This document shows, in pieces, positions 39,999 through 49,089 of a stretch of DNA of 64,000 nt. The notes beneath the pieces are model-generated. The model saw only the letters and a program-made list of their open reading frames with translations, searched no databases and was not told where the DNA came from. The stretch lies in NCBI RefSeq assembly GCF_016887965.1, contig NZ_JAFDVD010000012.1, positions 186,001 to 250,000 of the forward strand. Direction: 5' to 3'. The DNA is from Phycicoccus sonneratiae (GTDB taxonomy: Bacteria; Actinomycetota; Actinomycetes; Actinomycetales; Dermatophilaceae). The translations under genes and the position numbers were made by a program. Numbering within the stretch: position 1 is the first letter of the stretch; every line of letters starts with the position of its first letter.

Positions 39999-41675
39999 AT
40001 GAGCACGACGACCGACCTCGACACCCTCCTCGCCGCCGCCCGGGCCTGGGCCGCCGACGACCCCGACCCCGTCACCCGTGCCGAGCTCGAGGGCCTCGTG
40101 GAGGGTGCCGTCGCCGGGGACGCCGCGGCCGCCGACGAGCTCGCCGACGCGATGTCGGGGATGCTCGCGTTCGGCACCGCCGGCCTGCGCGGCAGGCTCG
40201 GGGGTGGCCCGAACCGGATGAACCGGGCCGTCGTCATCCGGGCCGCGGCGGGCCTCACCGCGTACCTGAAGACCCTCGACCCCGAGCCGTTCGTCGTCGT
40301 CGGGTACGACGCCCGGACCAACTCCGACGTCTTCGCCCACGACACCTGCGCGGTCGTCGTCGGGATGGGCGGGCGCGCCGTCGTCCTGCCCCATCCCCTG
40401 CCGACCCCGGTGCTGGCGTACGCGATCCGGTACCTCGGAGCCGACGCGGGCGTCATGGTCACCGCCTCGCACAACCCGCCGCAGGACAACGGGTACAAGG
40501 TCTACGTCGGCGACGGGTCGCAGATCGTGCCGCCGGTCGACGGCCTCATCGCCGCCGAGATCGCCGGCGTGGCGTCCGTGGCCGAGGTGCCGCGCGCCGA
40601 CGACGGCTGGGACACCCTCGGCGACGACGTCCTCGAGGCCTACCTCGCCGACGTCGTCACCGTCGTGTCCGCCGACGCCCCGCGCGAGCTGACCGTCGTC
40701 CACACCGCGCTGCACGGCGTCGGGTCCGAGACGGTCCGGCGGGCGTTCGCGGCGGCCGGCTTCGCCGAGCCGCTGCCCGTCCCGTCGCAGGCCGAGCCCG
40801 ACCCGATGTTCCCCACCGTCTCGTTCCCGAACCCCGAGGAGCCCGGCGCGATGGACGCCGCCCTCGAGCTCGCCGAGCAGACCGGGCCCGACCTCGTCGT
40901 CGCCAACGACCCCGACGCCGACCGCTGCGCCGTCGCCGTCCCCGGCCCGGGCGGCTGGCGGATGCTGCGCGGCGACGAGGTCGGTGCGCTGCTCGGCTCG
41001 TACGTCCTCGAGCGCGGTGTCGAGCCGGACTCCCCCGACGCGGTCTTCGCCAACTCCATCGTGTCCTCGCGCCTGCTCGCGGCGATGTGCCGGGCGGCCG
41101 GGGTCCGCCACGAGGAGACGCTCACCGGCTTCAAGTGGATCGGCCGCGTCCCGGGGCTGCGCTACGGCTACGAGGAGGCGCTCGGCTACTGCGTCGACCC
41201 CGGCCACGTCCGCGACAAGGACGGCGTCTCGGCCGCCCTGCTCGTCGCCGAGCTCGCCGCGACCCTCAGGGCGCAGGGCCGCACCCTCGTCGACCGGCTC
41301 GACGACCTCGCCCGCGCGCACGGCGTGCACGCCACGGACGCCCTCTCGGTGCGCGTCGAGGACCTCTCGCTCATCGGACGCGTCATGGAGCGGCTGCGCT
41401 CGGCCCCGCCGTCGACGGTCGCCGGGGTCGAGGTCACCCGCGTCGACGACCTCGCGCGCGGTGACGGCGGACTGCCGCCGACGGAGGGCCTGCGCTGGTA
41501 CCTCGCCGACGACTCGCGCGTCATCGTCCGGCCGTCCGGCACCGAGCCGAAGCTCAAGGTCTACCTCGAGGTCGTCGAGCCGGTGACCGGCGAGGACCTG
41601 CGCGGCGCCCGCGAGCGCGCGGCGACCCGGCTCGCGGCCCTCAAGGCCGACCTCGAGGTCGCGACCCGCCCCTGA
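39999..41675 (+). CDS. pmmB: Phosphosugar mutase (phosphoglucomutase/phosphopentomutase type)
   Basis: A 558-residue alpha-D-phosphohexomutase. Active-site Ser157 in TASHNPPQDNGYKVY, metal loop NDPDADRCAVAVPG, sugar loop GYCVDPGHV/EEALGYCVD and phosphate loop RPSGTEPKLKVYLEVVEP are all present. In this context, between PNP and deoC, conversion of (deoxy)ribose-1-phosphate to the 5-phosphate is the likely role, as for other bacterial homologues of this length. Symbol by homology with the actinobacterial locus. Confidence 0.9.
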   Translation: MSTTTDLDTLLAAARAWAADDPDPVTRAELEGLVEGAVAGDAAAADELADAMSGMLAFGTAGLRGRLGGGPNRMNRAVVIRAAAGLTAYLKTLDPEPFVVVGYDARTNSDVFAHDTCAVVVGMGGRAVVLPHPLPTPVLAYAIRYLGADAGVMVTASHNPPQDNGYKVYVGDGSQIVPPVDGLIAAEIAGVASVAEVPRADDGWDTLGDDVLEAYLADVVTVVSADAPRELTVVHTALHGVGSETVRRAFAAAGFAEPLPVPSQAEPDPMFPTVSFPNPEEPGAMDAALELAEQTGPDLVVANDPDADRCAVAVPGPGGWRMLRGDEVGALLGSYVLERGVEPDSPDAVFANSIVSSRLLAAMCRAAGVRHEETLTGFKWIGRVPGLRYGYEEALGYCVDPGHVRDKDGVSAALLVAELAATLRAQGRTLVDRLDDLARAHGVHATDALSVRVEDLSLIGRVMERLRSAPPSTVAGVEVTRVDDLARGDGGLPPTEGLRWYLADDSRVIVRPSGTEPKLKVYLEVVEPVTGEDLRGARERAATRLAALKADLEVATRP

Positions 41676-41694
41676 CCTGTGCTTTCCTCGGGGC

Positions 41695-42303
41695 GTGACC
41701 TCGCAGGGTGGCACCACCCCGGCGAACCGCGCCCCGCGCCCGGTCAGCTGGCGGACCCTCGCGGCCGGGGCGGCGTGGAGCGTCCCGGTCATCGCCGTCG
41801 GTGCGGCAGCCCCCGCGATGGCCGCCTCGATCTGCGGTCCGCTGCCCGCCTTCGCCGCCCCCGCCTGGACGATCACGACGAGCGGCTCGAGCGTCACGGG
41901 CACCGGTGCCGCCTCGTTCGGCGGCGGCAACTTCGAGCAGACCCACGACGCCTCTCGCGGGTCGACCTTCGTCGCGACGGCCTCCTCGTCGCTCGCCGTC
42001 GTCGCCGGTGTTGTCTACACCTTCGTCCTCAGCTTCCGGGCGTACGTCACGAACACCCAGCCGATGCGCACCTACCTCGACGTGGGCGGCTCGCCCCTCA
42101 CCGGCCTGCCCCTCGTGGACACCTCCCTGCTCGCCGTCAACTCCGGGTCGACCTACCACGTGTCGTCCCGCACGGCGGCCTACGTGGCGACGAGCACCGG
42201 GACGGTGGCCGTCGCGGTGCGCACGAGCATCAGCACCCCCGTCGGCGGGGTCACGAGCGGCGACGACATGCTCGTACACCCGCTCGTCCTCACCTGCGCG
42301 TGA
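41695..42303 (+). CDS. Secreted hypothetical protein with Tat-like signal
   Basis: A 202-residue exported protein. The N-terminus RPVSWRTLAAGAAWSVPVIA, then VGAAAPAMAAS is the signal pattern (GAAWSVPVIA) of an actinobacterial secreted family, cut after AMA. The mature part is Thr/Ser/Gly/Val-rich with beta-strand periodicity, like a cell-surface beta-sandwich. Function not recognised. GTG start; a weak TTTCCT lies six bases before it. Its 3' end overlaps the convergent DDN-family gene by 14 bp. Confidence 0.75.
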   Translation: MTSQGGTTPANRAPRPVSWRTLAAGAAWSVPVIAVGAAAPAMAASICGPLPAFAAPAWTITTSGSSVTGTGAASFGGGNFEQTHDASRGSTFVATASSSLAVVAGVVYTFVLSFRAYVTNTQPMRTYLDVGGSPLTGLPLVDTSLLAVNSGSTYHVSSRTAAYVATSTGTVAVAVRTSISTPVGGVTSGDDMLVHPLVLTCA

Positions 42304-42766
42304 CCCGGAAGACCGGGAACTCCGGCGCGACCGCGGCGAAGTCCGCGAGCGGGGCGCCGACCCGCACGGGCACGTGCGGGCGTCCGCCCGGCACCTTCTC
42401 GACGTAGCGCCGCAGCACCGGCGCGCGCTCGGCCACCGGCACCTCGACGAACCGGACCGGCCCCCAGCCCCGCCCGCGGAGGACGACCTCACCGCTCGCG
42501 GCCCGGACGTTGCGGGTCCAGGCGCACTCCCCGAGCATCGAGACGGCGTACCAGTCCTCCCCCACGTCGGCGAGCCCGAGCGGGAAGCGGCGGACCTCGC
42601 CGGACCGCCGGCCGAGCACCTCGAGGGTGGCCCAGCGCCGGGGTCCGAGGCCGCTCCCGATGAGCCGGACCCAGGCGCGGGACCAGCGTCGGGCGGCCGC
42701 GTTGCCGCGTCCGCCGACGTACATCGCCCGTAGTCGGCGGGCCTGCCGTTCCTGCCACCGGCCCAC
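42290..42766 (-). CDS. Deazaflavin (F420)-dependent nitroreductase-family protein
   Basis: A 158-residue DDN/split-barrel family protein: RWATLEVLGRRSGEVRRFPLGLADVGEDWYAVSMLGECAWTRNVRA is the signature core, followed by LRGRGWGPVRFVEVPVAERAPVLRRYV. Members bind F420 or, in other clades, FMN/haem/fatty acids and reduce varied substrates. GTG start at 42766; the start could be the Met at 42724. Overlaps the convergent secreted protein gene. Confidence 0.82.
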   Translation of the reverse strand: MGRWQERQARRLRAMYVGGRGNAAARRWSRAWVRLIGSGLGPRRWATLEVLGRRSGEVRRFPLGLADVGEDWYAVSMLGECAWTRNVRAASGEVVLRGRGWGPVRFVEVPVAERAPVLRRYVEKVPGGRPHVPVRVGAPLADFAAVAPEFPVFRVTRR

Positions 42767-42891
42767 GTCCCCAGCGTCCCGCAGGCCCTGCGGGGCGGTG
42801 GCAGAACGTGACAGGGCTCGCGTCCCGGAGTCGTCCGGAGGTGCCCGCTCCGGGGTCGGTCGGCCCCCCGCGACGCCCGTACACTCTCGGG

Positions 42892-43881
42892 GTGAGCACC
42901 GCGACCGACCTCGACCCCACGGCGCGCGCCCGCGACATCCTCGGGGTGTCCCGCCTGACGAACTCCGCCCTCACCGGCTGGCTGCACGGCCTGCCCGGGG
43001 TGGACCAGGTCGGCTGCGAGGCCCGCGCGGCGGCGCTGTCCACCCGCTCGATCAAGACGACGAGCAAGGCGTGGGCCATCGACACCGCCATCTCGATGAT
43101 CGACCTGACGACCCTCGAGGGCGCCGACACCCCGGGCAAGGTCCGCGGCCTGGCCACGCGCGCCCTCGTCCCCGACCCCAGCGACCTGTCGACCCCCAGC
43201 CCGGCCGCGGTCTGCGTCTACGGCGACATGGTGCCGTTCGCCCGCGAGGTCATCGGCGACCGGGGCGTCAACATCGCCGCCGTCGCCACGGCGTTCCCGA
43301 GCGGGCGCGCCAGCCGGGCCGTCAAGCTCGCCGACACCCGCGACGCGGTCGAGAACGGCGCCGACGAGATCGACATGGTCATCGACCGCGGGGCCTTCCT
43401 CGCCGGCGACTACCTCTCGGTGTTCCGCGAGATCGCCGAGACCAAGGAGGCCTGCGGCGACGCGCGCCTCAAGGTGATCATGGAGACCGGCGAGCTCGTC
43501 ACCTACGACAACGTCCGCCGCGCCTCGTGGCTCTCGATGCTCGCCGGCGGCGACTTCATCAAGACCTCGACCGGCAAGATCTCCCCCGCGGCGACCCTGC
43601 CCGTCACGCTCGTCATGCTCGAGGCGGTCCGCGACTGGCGCGACGCCACGGGCGAGATGGTCGGCGTCAAGCCGGCGGGCGGCATCCGCACGAGCAAGGA
43701 CGCCATCAAGTTCCTCGTCACCGTCTCGGAGGTCGCCGGCGAGGACTGGCTGACCAACGAGTGGTTCCGGTTCGGTGCCTCGAGCCTGCTCAACGACCTC
43801 GTGCTCCAGCGCCAGAAGATGACGACCGGCGCCTACTCCGGCGCCGACTACGTCGCCGACGACGCCCCCAGCGGCTACTGA
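42892..43881 (+). CDS. deoC: Deoxyribose-phosphate aldolase
   Basis: A 329-residue class I aldolase splitting 2-deoxyribose-5-phosphate into acetaldehyde and glyceraldehyde-3-phosphate. Motifs: IDLTTLEGADTPGKVRGLA, VCVYGDMVPFAREVI, AVATAFPSGRASRAVKLADTRDAVENGADEIDMVIDRGAF, LKVIMETGEL (Schiff-base Lys), FIKTSTGKISPAATLP and GVKPAGGIRTSKDA. TACACT lies six bases before the GTG (leaderless). It is followed at once by two aldehyde dehydrogenase genes that can oxidise the acetaldehyde. Confidence 0.94.
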   Translation: MSTATDLDPTARARDILGVSRLTNSALTGWLHGLPGVDQVGCEARAAALSTRSIKTTSKAWAIDTAISMIDLTTLEGADTPGKVRGLATRALVPDPSDLSTPSPAAVCVYGDMVPFAREVIGDRGVNIAAVATAFPSGRASRAVKLADTRDAVENGADEIDMVIDRGAFLAGDYLSVFREIAETKEACGDARLKVIMETGELVTYDNVRRASWLSMLAGGDFIKTSTGKISPAATLPVTLVMLEAVRDWRDATGEMVGVKPAGGIRTSKDAIKFLVTVSEVAGEDWLTNEWFRFGASSLLNDLVLQRQKMTTGAYSGADYVADDAPSGY

Positions 43882-43907
43882 CCCACCCCGACCGGCAAGG
43901 ACATCCG

Positions 43908-45356
43908 ATGCCCACCTTCGAGTACGCGCCGGCCCCCGAGTCCCGGGCGGTCGTCGACATCGCGAGCAGCCACGGCCTGTTCATCGGCGGCGAGTTCGTC
44001 GAGGCCACCGGCGGCAAGCCGTTCAAGACGGTGAACCCCGCCACCGAGGAGGTCCTCTCCGAGGTCTCCGAGGCGACCGCCGACGACGTCGACGCCGCCG
44101 TCCGCGCGGCCCGCAGCGCCTACACCCGCGTCTGGTCGCGGATGAGCGGCGCCGACCGCGGCAAGTACCTCTACCGGATCGCCCGCATCCTCCAGGAGCG
44201 GGCCCGCGAGTTCGCCGTCCTCGAGACGCTCGACAACGGCAAGCCGATCAAGGAGAGCCGCGACGTCGACATCCCGCTCGTCGCAGCGCACTTCTTCTAC
44301 CACGCAGGCTGGGCCGACAAGCTCGGCTACGCAGCGCTCGGCGAGAACCCCCGCCCGCTCGGGGTGGTCGGGCAGGTCATCCCGTGGAACTTCCCGCTCC
44401 TCATGCTCGCGTGGAAGGTCGCGCCGGCCCTCGCGTGCGGGAACACGGTCGTGCTCAAGCCCGCCGAGACCACGCCGCTCACCGCGCTGCTCTTCGCCGA
44501 GGTCTGCCAGCAGGCCGAGCTGCCCCCGGGTGTCGTCAACATCGTCACCGGCGCCGGCGCCACCGGGCAGGCCATCGTCGACCACCCCGGCATCGACAAG
44601 CTCGCCTTCACCGGGTCGACCAACGTCGGCAAGATGATCGCCCGCTCGATCGCCGGCACGCGCAAGAAGGCCACCCTCGAGCTCGGCGGCAAGGGCGCCA
44701 ACATCATCTTCGACGACGCCCCGGTCGACCAGGCCGTCGAGGGCATCGTCAACGGCATCTTCTTCAACCAGGGCCACGTGTGCTGCGCCGGCAGCCGGAT
44801 CCTGGTGCAGGAGAACGTCGCCGACGAGGTCGTGCGCCGCCTGAAGCGCCGCCTCACGACGCTGCGCGTCGGCGACCCGATGGACAAGAACACCGACGTC
44901 GGGGCCATCAACAGCCGTGCGCAGCTGACCCGCATCGAGGAGCTGACGGCGGCGGGTGCGGCCGAGGGCGCCGAGCGCTGGGACTCGGGCTGCGAGCTCC
45001 CGGGCACCGGCTTCTGGTTCCGCCCCACCGTGTTCACCGACGTGTCGCAGTCGCACCGCATCGCCCAGGAGGAGATCTTCGGGCCGGTCGTGTCGGTCCT
45101 GACCTTCCGCACGCCCGGCGAGGCGGTGGCCAAGGCGAACAACACGCCGTACGGGCTGTCGGCCGGCATCTGGACCGAGAAGGGCAGCCGCATCCTCTGG
45201 ATGGCCGACCAGCTGCGCGCCGGTGTGGTGTGGGCCAACACGTTCAACAAGTTCGACCCCACCTCGCCGTTCGGCGGGTACAAGGAGTCCGGGTACGGCC
45301 GCGAGGGCGGCCGCCACGGGCTCGAGGCCTACGTGAAGACCGGTGGTGACCAGTGA
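43908..45356 (+). CDS. Aldehyde dehydrogenase (ALDH16-like N-domain)
   Basis: A 482-residue NAD-dependent aldehyde dehydrogenase. Complete catalytic set: Asn in GQVIPWNFPLLMLAWKVAPAL, Glu258 in LELGGKGANII, the catalytic Cys292 in FFNQGHVCCAGSR, and EEIFGPVVSVLTF. It probably oxidises acetaldehyde from deoC to acetate. Its stop overlaps the GTG of a truncated second ALDH gene (GTGA). Size and pairing resemble the two halves of ALDH16. Confidence 0.92.
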   Translation: MPTFEYAPAPESRAVVDIASSHGLFIGGEFVEATGGKPFKTVNPATEEVLSEVSEATADDVDAAVRAARSAYTRVWSRMSGADRGKYLYRIARILQERAREFAVLETLDNGKPIKESRDVDIPLVAAHFFYHAGWADKLGYAALGENPRPLGVVGQVIPWNFPLLMLAWKVAPALACGNTVVLKPAETTPLTALLFAEVCQQAELPPGVVNIVTGAGATGQAIVDHPGIDKLAFTGSTNVGKMIARSIAGTRKKATLELGGKGANIIFDDAPVDQAVEGIVNGIFFNQGHVCCAGSRILVQENVADEVVRRLKRRLTTLRVGDPMDKNTDVGAINSRAQLTRIEELTAAGAAEGAERWDSGCELPGTGFWFRPTVFTDVSQSHRIAQEEIFGPVVSVLTFRTPGEAVAKANNTPYGLSAGIWTEKGSRILWMADQLRAGVVWANTFNKFDPTSPFGGYKESGYGREGGRHGLEAYVKTGGDQ

Positions 45357-46261
45357 GCGCCCGCGTGGACGTCCGCAAGACGTACAAGCTCTACATCGGC
45401 GGGAAGTTCCCGCGCTCCGAGAGCGGCCGTTCCTACGAGGTGATGGCCGCGCCGTCGGGGCGTCGCGCCACCCCGCGCTTCCTCGCCAACGCGGCGATGG
45501 GCTCGCGCAAGGACGCCCGCGACGCCGTCGTGGCCGCGCGCAAGGCGCAGCCCGGGTGGGCCGGCGCGACCGCCTACAACCGCGGTCAGGTGCTGTACCG
45601 CGTCGCCGAGGTGATGGAGGGCCGCCGCGCGCAGCTCGTCCAGGACGTCCGCGACTCCGAGGGCCTGACGCCCGCGCGCGCCGAGGCCGTCGTGTCCGCC
45701 GCCATCGACCGGTGGGTCTGGTACGCGGGCTGGTCCGACAAGTACGCGCAGGTGCTCGGCGGGCTGAACCCCGTCGCCGGGCCGTACTTCGACATCTCCG
45801 CGCCGGAGCCGACCGGGGTCGTGGCCGTGCTCGCGCCGCAGGCGTCCTCGCTGCTCGGGCTGGTGTCGGTCGTCGCGCCGGTCGTGGTGTCCGGCAACAC
45901 GTGCGTGGTGCTGGCGTCGGAGGACCGGCCGCTGCCGGCCATCGATCTCGCCGAGTGCCTGGCGACGTCCGACGTGCCGGGTGGCGTGGTCAACGTCGTC
46001 ACCGGGCGCACCGCCGAGGTCGCCCCGTGGCTGGCCTCGCACCGCGACGTCAACGCCATCGACCTCACCGGCGCTGCCGGTGCCGACGGGGTCGAGTGGG
46101 GCGACCTCGAGCTCGCCGCCGCCGACAACCTCAAGCGGGTGCTGCGGCCGGGCGGGTCGGGGACCGAGGCGGTCGAGCCCGACTTCGAGGCCACGCCGGA
46201 CCTGGGCCGGATGACCGCCTTCCTCGAGACCAAAACCGTCTGGCACCCCAAGGGCCGCTGA
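45353..46261 (+). CDS. Truncated aldehyde dehydrogenase-like protein without catalytic Cys (ALDH16 C-domain-like)
   Basis: A 302-residue ALDH paralogue. It keeps the N-terminal cofactor-domain layout (LYIGGKFPRSESGRSYEV, GWAGATAYNRGQVLYRVAEVM, EPTGVVAVLAPQASSLLGLVSVVAPVVVSGNTCVVLAS) but has no ELGGK Glu site, no Cys region and no C-terminal oligomerisation segment. It ends at a natural stop with no frameshift scar, and overlaps the full ALDH by GTGA. It is not random decay: the gene is intact and GC-typical. It probably forms a structural subunit, as in ALDH16, where the second domain is also catalytically dead. Confidence 0.82.
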   Translation: MSARVDVRKTYKLYIGGKFPRSESGRSYEVMAAPSGRRATPRFLANAAMGSRKDARDAVVAARKAQPGWAGATAYNRGQVLYRVAEVMEGRRAQLVQDVRDSEGLTPARAEAVVSAAIDRWVWYAGWSDKYAQVLGGLNPVAGPYFDISAPEPTGVVAVLAPQASSLLGLVSVVAPVVVSGNTCVVLASEDRPLPAIDLAECLATSDVPGGVVNVVTGRTAEVAPWLASHRDVNAIDLTGAAGADGVEWGDLELAAADNLKRVLRPGGSGTEAVEPDFEATPDLGRMTAFLETKTVWHPKGR

Positions 46262-46330
46262 CCCGACCGCTCGCCGCGCAGGCCGATTGCTAACCCCTCG
46301 AGGGGGGTCGTCCGGTTGTACGGTCCGAGG

Positions 46331-46855
46331 ATGGCTGACACCGGCACCCTCTCGACCGCCCTCGACCAGCTCGTCGACCTCGTGGGCGAGGTCGACGACG
46401 ACACCGCCGCCCGCCCGACCCCGTGCGCGGACTGGACCGTCTCCGAGCTCGTCGACCACGTCGTCGGCGGGGTGGGCAACTTCGCCCGTGGGGTCCGGGG
46501 CGAGGAGGTCGACTGGTCGGCCGCTCGCGCGCCCGTCGAAGGTGACCGGGCCGCGGCGCTGCGGTCGGCCGCCGACGACCTGCTCGCGGCCTGGGCCGAG
46601 GCGCCCGAGGACGCCGAGGCACCGCCTCCGGAGTGGCAGTGCTCGGAGCTCGCCGTGCACACGTGGGACCTCGCGACCGCCCTCGGCAAGGACACCGCCG
46701 ACCTCGACCAGTCGGTGGCCGAGAAGGGCGCGGCGTTCATGGAGCAGGGCCTGACCGACGAGAACCGCGGCGCGGCGTTCGGCCCGGCGCGGGAGGCCCC
46801 CGAGGGCGCCGACGCCTACACCCGGCTGGCCGCGTTCGCCGGCCGTGAGGTCTGA
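46331..46855 (+). CDS. TIGR03086/DinB-like mycothiol-dependent family protein
   Basis: A 174-residue four-helix DinB-fold protein of the maleylpyruvate isomerase N-terminal type (TIGR03086). TPCADWTVSELVDHVVGGVGNF holds the first metal His; ELAVHTWDLATAL has the second. Members bind zinc or nickel and use mycothiol as cofactor. Substrate unknown. Leaderless: TACGGT, six bases, ATG. Confidence 0.87.
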   Translation: MADTGTLSTALDQLVDLVGEVDDDTAARPTPCADWTVSELVDHVVGGVGNFARGVRGEEVDWSAARAPVEGDRAAALRSAADDLLAAWAEAPEDAEAPPPEWQCSELAVHTWDLATALGKDTADLDQSVAEKGAAFMEQGLTDENRGAAFGPAREAPEGADAYTRLAAFAGREV

Positions 46856-46938
46856 ATCGTCTGCTAATTCTTTGCGCCGCAGCCGAATTGGTCTCTGGTG
46901 ACTCTTGATGATCGTACGCCTGTTCGGTAGGATGAGGC

Positions 46939-48390
46939 ATGGACAGGGGGACGATCTCGAGCCGCATCGCGGTACTGCGTGAGGAGTGCGCTGCGCTGGG
47001 TCGTGAGCTCGCCGACGGGGGTCGGGGGCTGTCGGCGGAGGAGGCGTTCGGGCTCGCGGGTGAGGCGCAGGGGTTGGCGAACGCTGCTGATGCGCTGGTG
47101 GCCGTGGCGGGGGCGTGGGGTGCGCGGGTGGAGACGACGCTGCGGGAACCGGGGCCGTGGGAGCGGGTGCACCCGGTCGGGTTCGTCGACGCGATGGCCG
47201 GCACCGAGATGAGCCTGGCGTGCGGCCTGACCGAGGGTGTGGCGGGGCGCAAGGGCGCGCTCGGTGCGGCCCTGGGTGAGCGCTTCCCGGCGATCCGCGA
47301 CCTGCTGGTCTCCGGTGAGGTGGCAGCGGTGACCGCGCAGAAGGTCGTCGACGCGTGCGCCGGCCTCGACGTCGACGCGTGTGTCCGGGTCGATGCCGAG
47401 CTCGCGGGCCGGCTTCCCGCGATGGACCCGGCTCGGGTCACCGGGGAGGCACGCCGGGTCGCGGGGCGGGTGGCCGCGGACCAGGTGGCCGCGCACGCCG
47501 CGAGGACCCGCCGTGGTCGGTGCGTCGAGACCCGGGCCGGGGTGGACGGGCTGACCGACTGGTTCGCGTCCCTGCCGACCGCCACCAGTGCGGCGATGTG
47601 GTCCGCGGTCGAGCAGCTCGCGGGCGAGTACCGAGGCCTCGACGACACCCTGACGACGGCCGAGTCCCGCGCTGATGCGCTGACCGACCTCGTCCTGCGC
47701 AACGTCACCGTGTCGGCGCAGGTCACCCTCGGGGTGCCGGTCGTCGCCGACCGGCTGACACCCGAGGTGCCCGGGGAGCGGTTCCGGGTCGAGTGGGACG
47801 ACGACGACACCCTGTTCGACGCGGTCACCGGTGAGGAGGTCCGCTACGGCGACCTCGACCCCGCCTCCCGCGAGGAGCTGTCCTGGATCGAGGAGCCGCC
47901 CGAGCTCCATGGTGACTGCGCCGACATGGCCGAGGTGACCCCCGGCTGGGCGGTCTCCGGCACCCACCTTCCCGGCCTCGGCTGGGTCGACCCGGCCACC
48001 CTCGCCAACCTCCTGAATCTGTTGCCCTTCGAGGTCTCCCGGGCCGTGCTCGCGGCCGACACCGGCACCCTCGCCAGCCTGACCACCAGTGCCTACCGCC
48101 CACCCAAGACCATCAGCGACTTCGTCAAGACCCGCGACGGCACCTGCCGCATGTGGGGCTGCACCAGACCCGCTGAACGCTGCGACCTCGACCACGCCAG
48201 ACCCTGGCCCGACGGCACCACCACGGCGGACAACCTCGAGTCGCTCTGCCGGCACCACCACCGCTTCAAGCAGACCCAACGCTGGCGACCCGCCCTGTCA
48301 CCTGACGGCACCCTCACCTGGCACGGCCCCGACGGTCAGACCCGCACCACCGAACCCCAGCACCGCATCGACCCACCGGGAGCGCCATGA
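46939..48390 (+). CDS. DUF222/HNH endonuclease domain protein (13E12 type)
   Basis: A 483-residue protein of a family highly repeated in actinobacterial genomes. The DUF222 helical domain spans about 30-330; the C-terminal HNH nuclease (about 402-446) reads CRMWGCTRPAERCDLDHARPW, then NLESLCRHHHRFK, with the metal and catalytic histidines intact. Targets are unknown; some members lie in mobile or repeat-rich regions. TAGGAT is five bases before the ATG. Its stop overlaps the peptidase E gene (ATGA). The upstream 80 bases are AT-richer than the surroundings. Confidence 0.9.
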   Translation: MDRGTISSRIAVLREECAALGRELADGGRGLSAEEAFGLAGEAQGLANAADALVAVAGAWGARVETTLREPGPWERVHPVGFVDAMAGTEMSLACGLTEGVAGRKGALGAALGERFPAIRDLLVSGEVAAVTAQKVVDACAGLDVDACVRVDAELAGRLPAMDPARVTGEARRVAGRVAADQVAAHAARTRRGRCVETRAGVDGLTDWFASLPTATSAAMWSAVEQLAGEYRGLDDTLTTAESRADALTDLVLRNVTVSAQVTLGVPVVADRLTPEVPGERFRVEWDDDDTLFDAVTGEEVRYGDLDPASREELSWIEEPPELHGDCADMAEVTPGWAVSGTHLPGLGWVDPATLANLLNLLPFEVSRAVLAADTGTLASLTTSAYRPPKTISDFVKTRDGTCRMWGCTRPAERCDLDHARPWPDGTTTADNLESLCRHHHRFKQTQRWRPALSPDGTLTWHGPDGQTRTTEPQHRIDPPGAP

Positions 48391-49049
48391 AGCTGCTGCT
48401 CACCTCGGGCGGCGTCACGAACGCCTCCCTCCATGCGTCCCTCGTCGAGCTGCTGGGCAAGCCCGTCGAGGAGTCCCGCGCCCTCTGCATCCCGACTGCG
48501 CAGTGGGGCCACCCGCTGTGCGGTCCCGCCTCGCTGCAGCGGGTCGTGTCCGGTGGAGCGGGGTCGCCGCACCTCACCGGGCTCGGCTGGGGGTCGCTCG
48601 GCGTCCTCGAGCTCACCGCCCTGCCGACCGTCGCTGGGCAGCGGTGGGTGCCGTGGGTGCGAGAGGCCGACGTGCTCCTCGTCGACGGCGGCGACGCCAC
48701 GTACCTCGCCCACTGGCTGCGCGAGTCCGGGCTGGCCGACCTCCTGCCGACGCTCACCGACACGGTCTGGGTCGGCGTCAGCGCCGGGAGCATGGTGCTG
48801 ACGCCACGGATCGGGGACCTGTTCGTCGAGTGGCCCGGCGCCGCGGACGACCGCACCCTCGGCCTCGTCGACGTCGCGATCTTCCCGCACCTCGACGCGT
48901 TCCCGTCCAACACGATGGCCGACGCCGAGCGCTGGGCGGCGTCGATCGACGTCCCCGCCTACGCCCTCGACGAGCAGAGCGCCCTGCGCGTCGTCGACGG
49001 AGAGGTCGAGGTCGTGTCCGAGGGCCGCTGGCGGTTTTTCGAGCGCTGA
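48387..49049 (+). CDS. Peptidase E-like protein (S51, class I glutamine amidotransferase fold)
   Basis: A 220-residue S51-type peptidase. The nucleophile elbow GVSAGS has predicted catalytic Ser132; LLVDGGDATYLAHWL precedes it and VDVAIFPHLDAFP supplies the likely His. PepE enzymes cut Asp-Xaa dipeptides. It is coupled to the HNH gene by ATGA, a pairing with no obvious functional logic. Confidence 0.87.
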   Translation: MKLLLTSGGVTNASLHASLVELLGKPVEESRALCIPTAQWGHPLCGPASLQRVVSGGAGSPHLTGLGWGSLGVLELTALPTVAGQRWVPWVREADVLLVDGGDATYLAHWLRESGLADLLPTLTDTVWVGVSAGSMVLTPRIGDLFVEWPGAADDRTLGLVDVAIFPHLDAFPSNTMADAERWAASIDVPAYALDEQSALRVVDGEVEVVSEGRWRFFER

Positions 49050-49089
49050 CCCGCGCGCGGACCTGCGACCCGGTCGACCGCGTCGACGG

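Noticed and set aside
45353-46261. Pseudogene of an aldehyde dehydrogenase
   Set aside because: Frame is intact, overlaps its partner for coupling, and the truncation point matches the ALDH16 second domain, so it is listed as a real gene.
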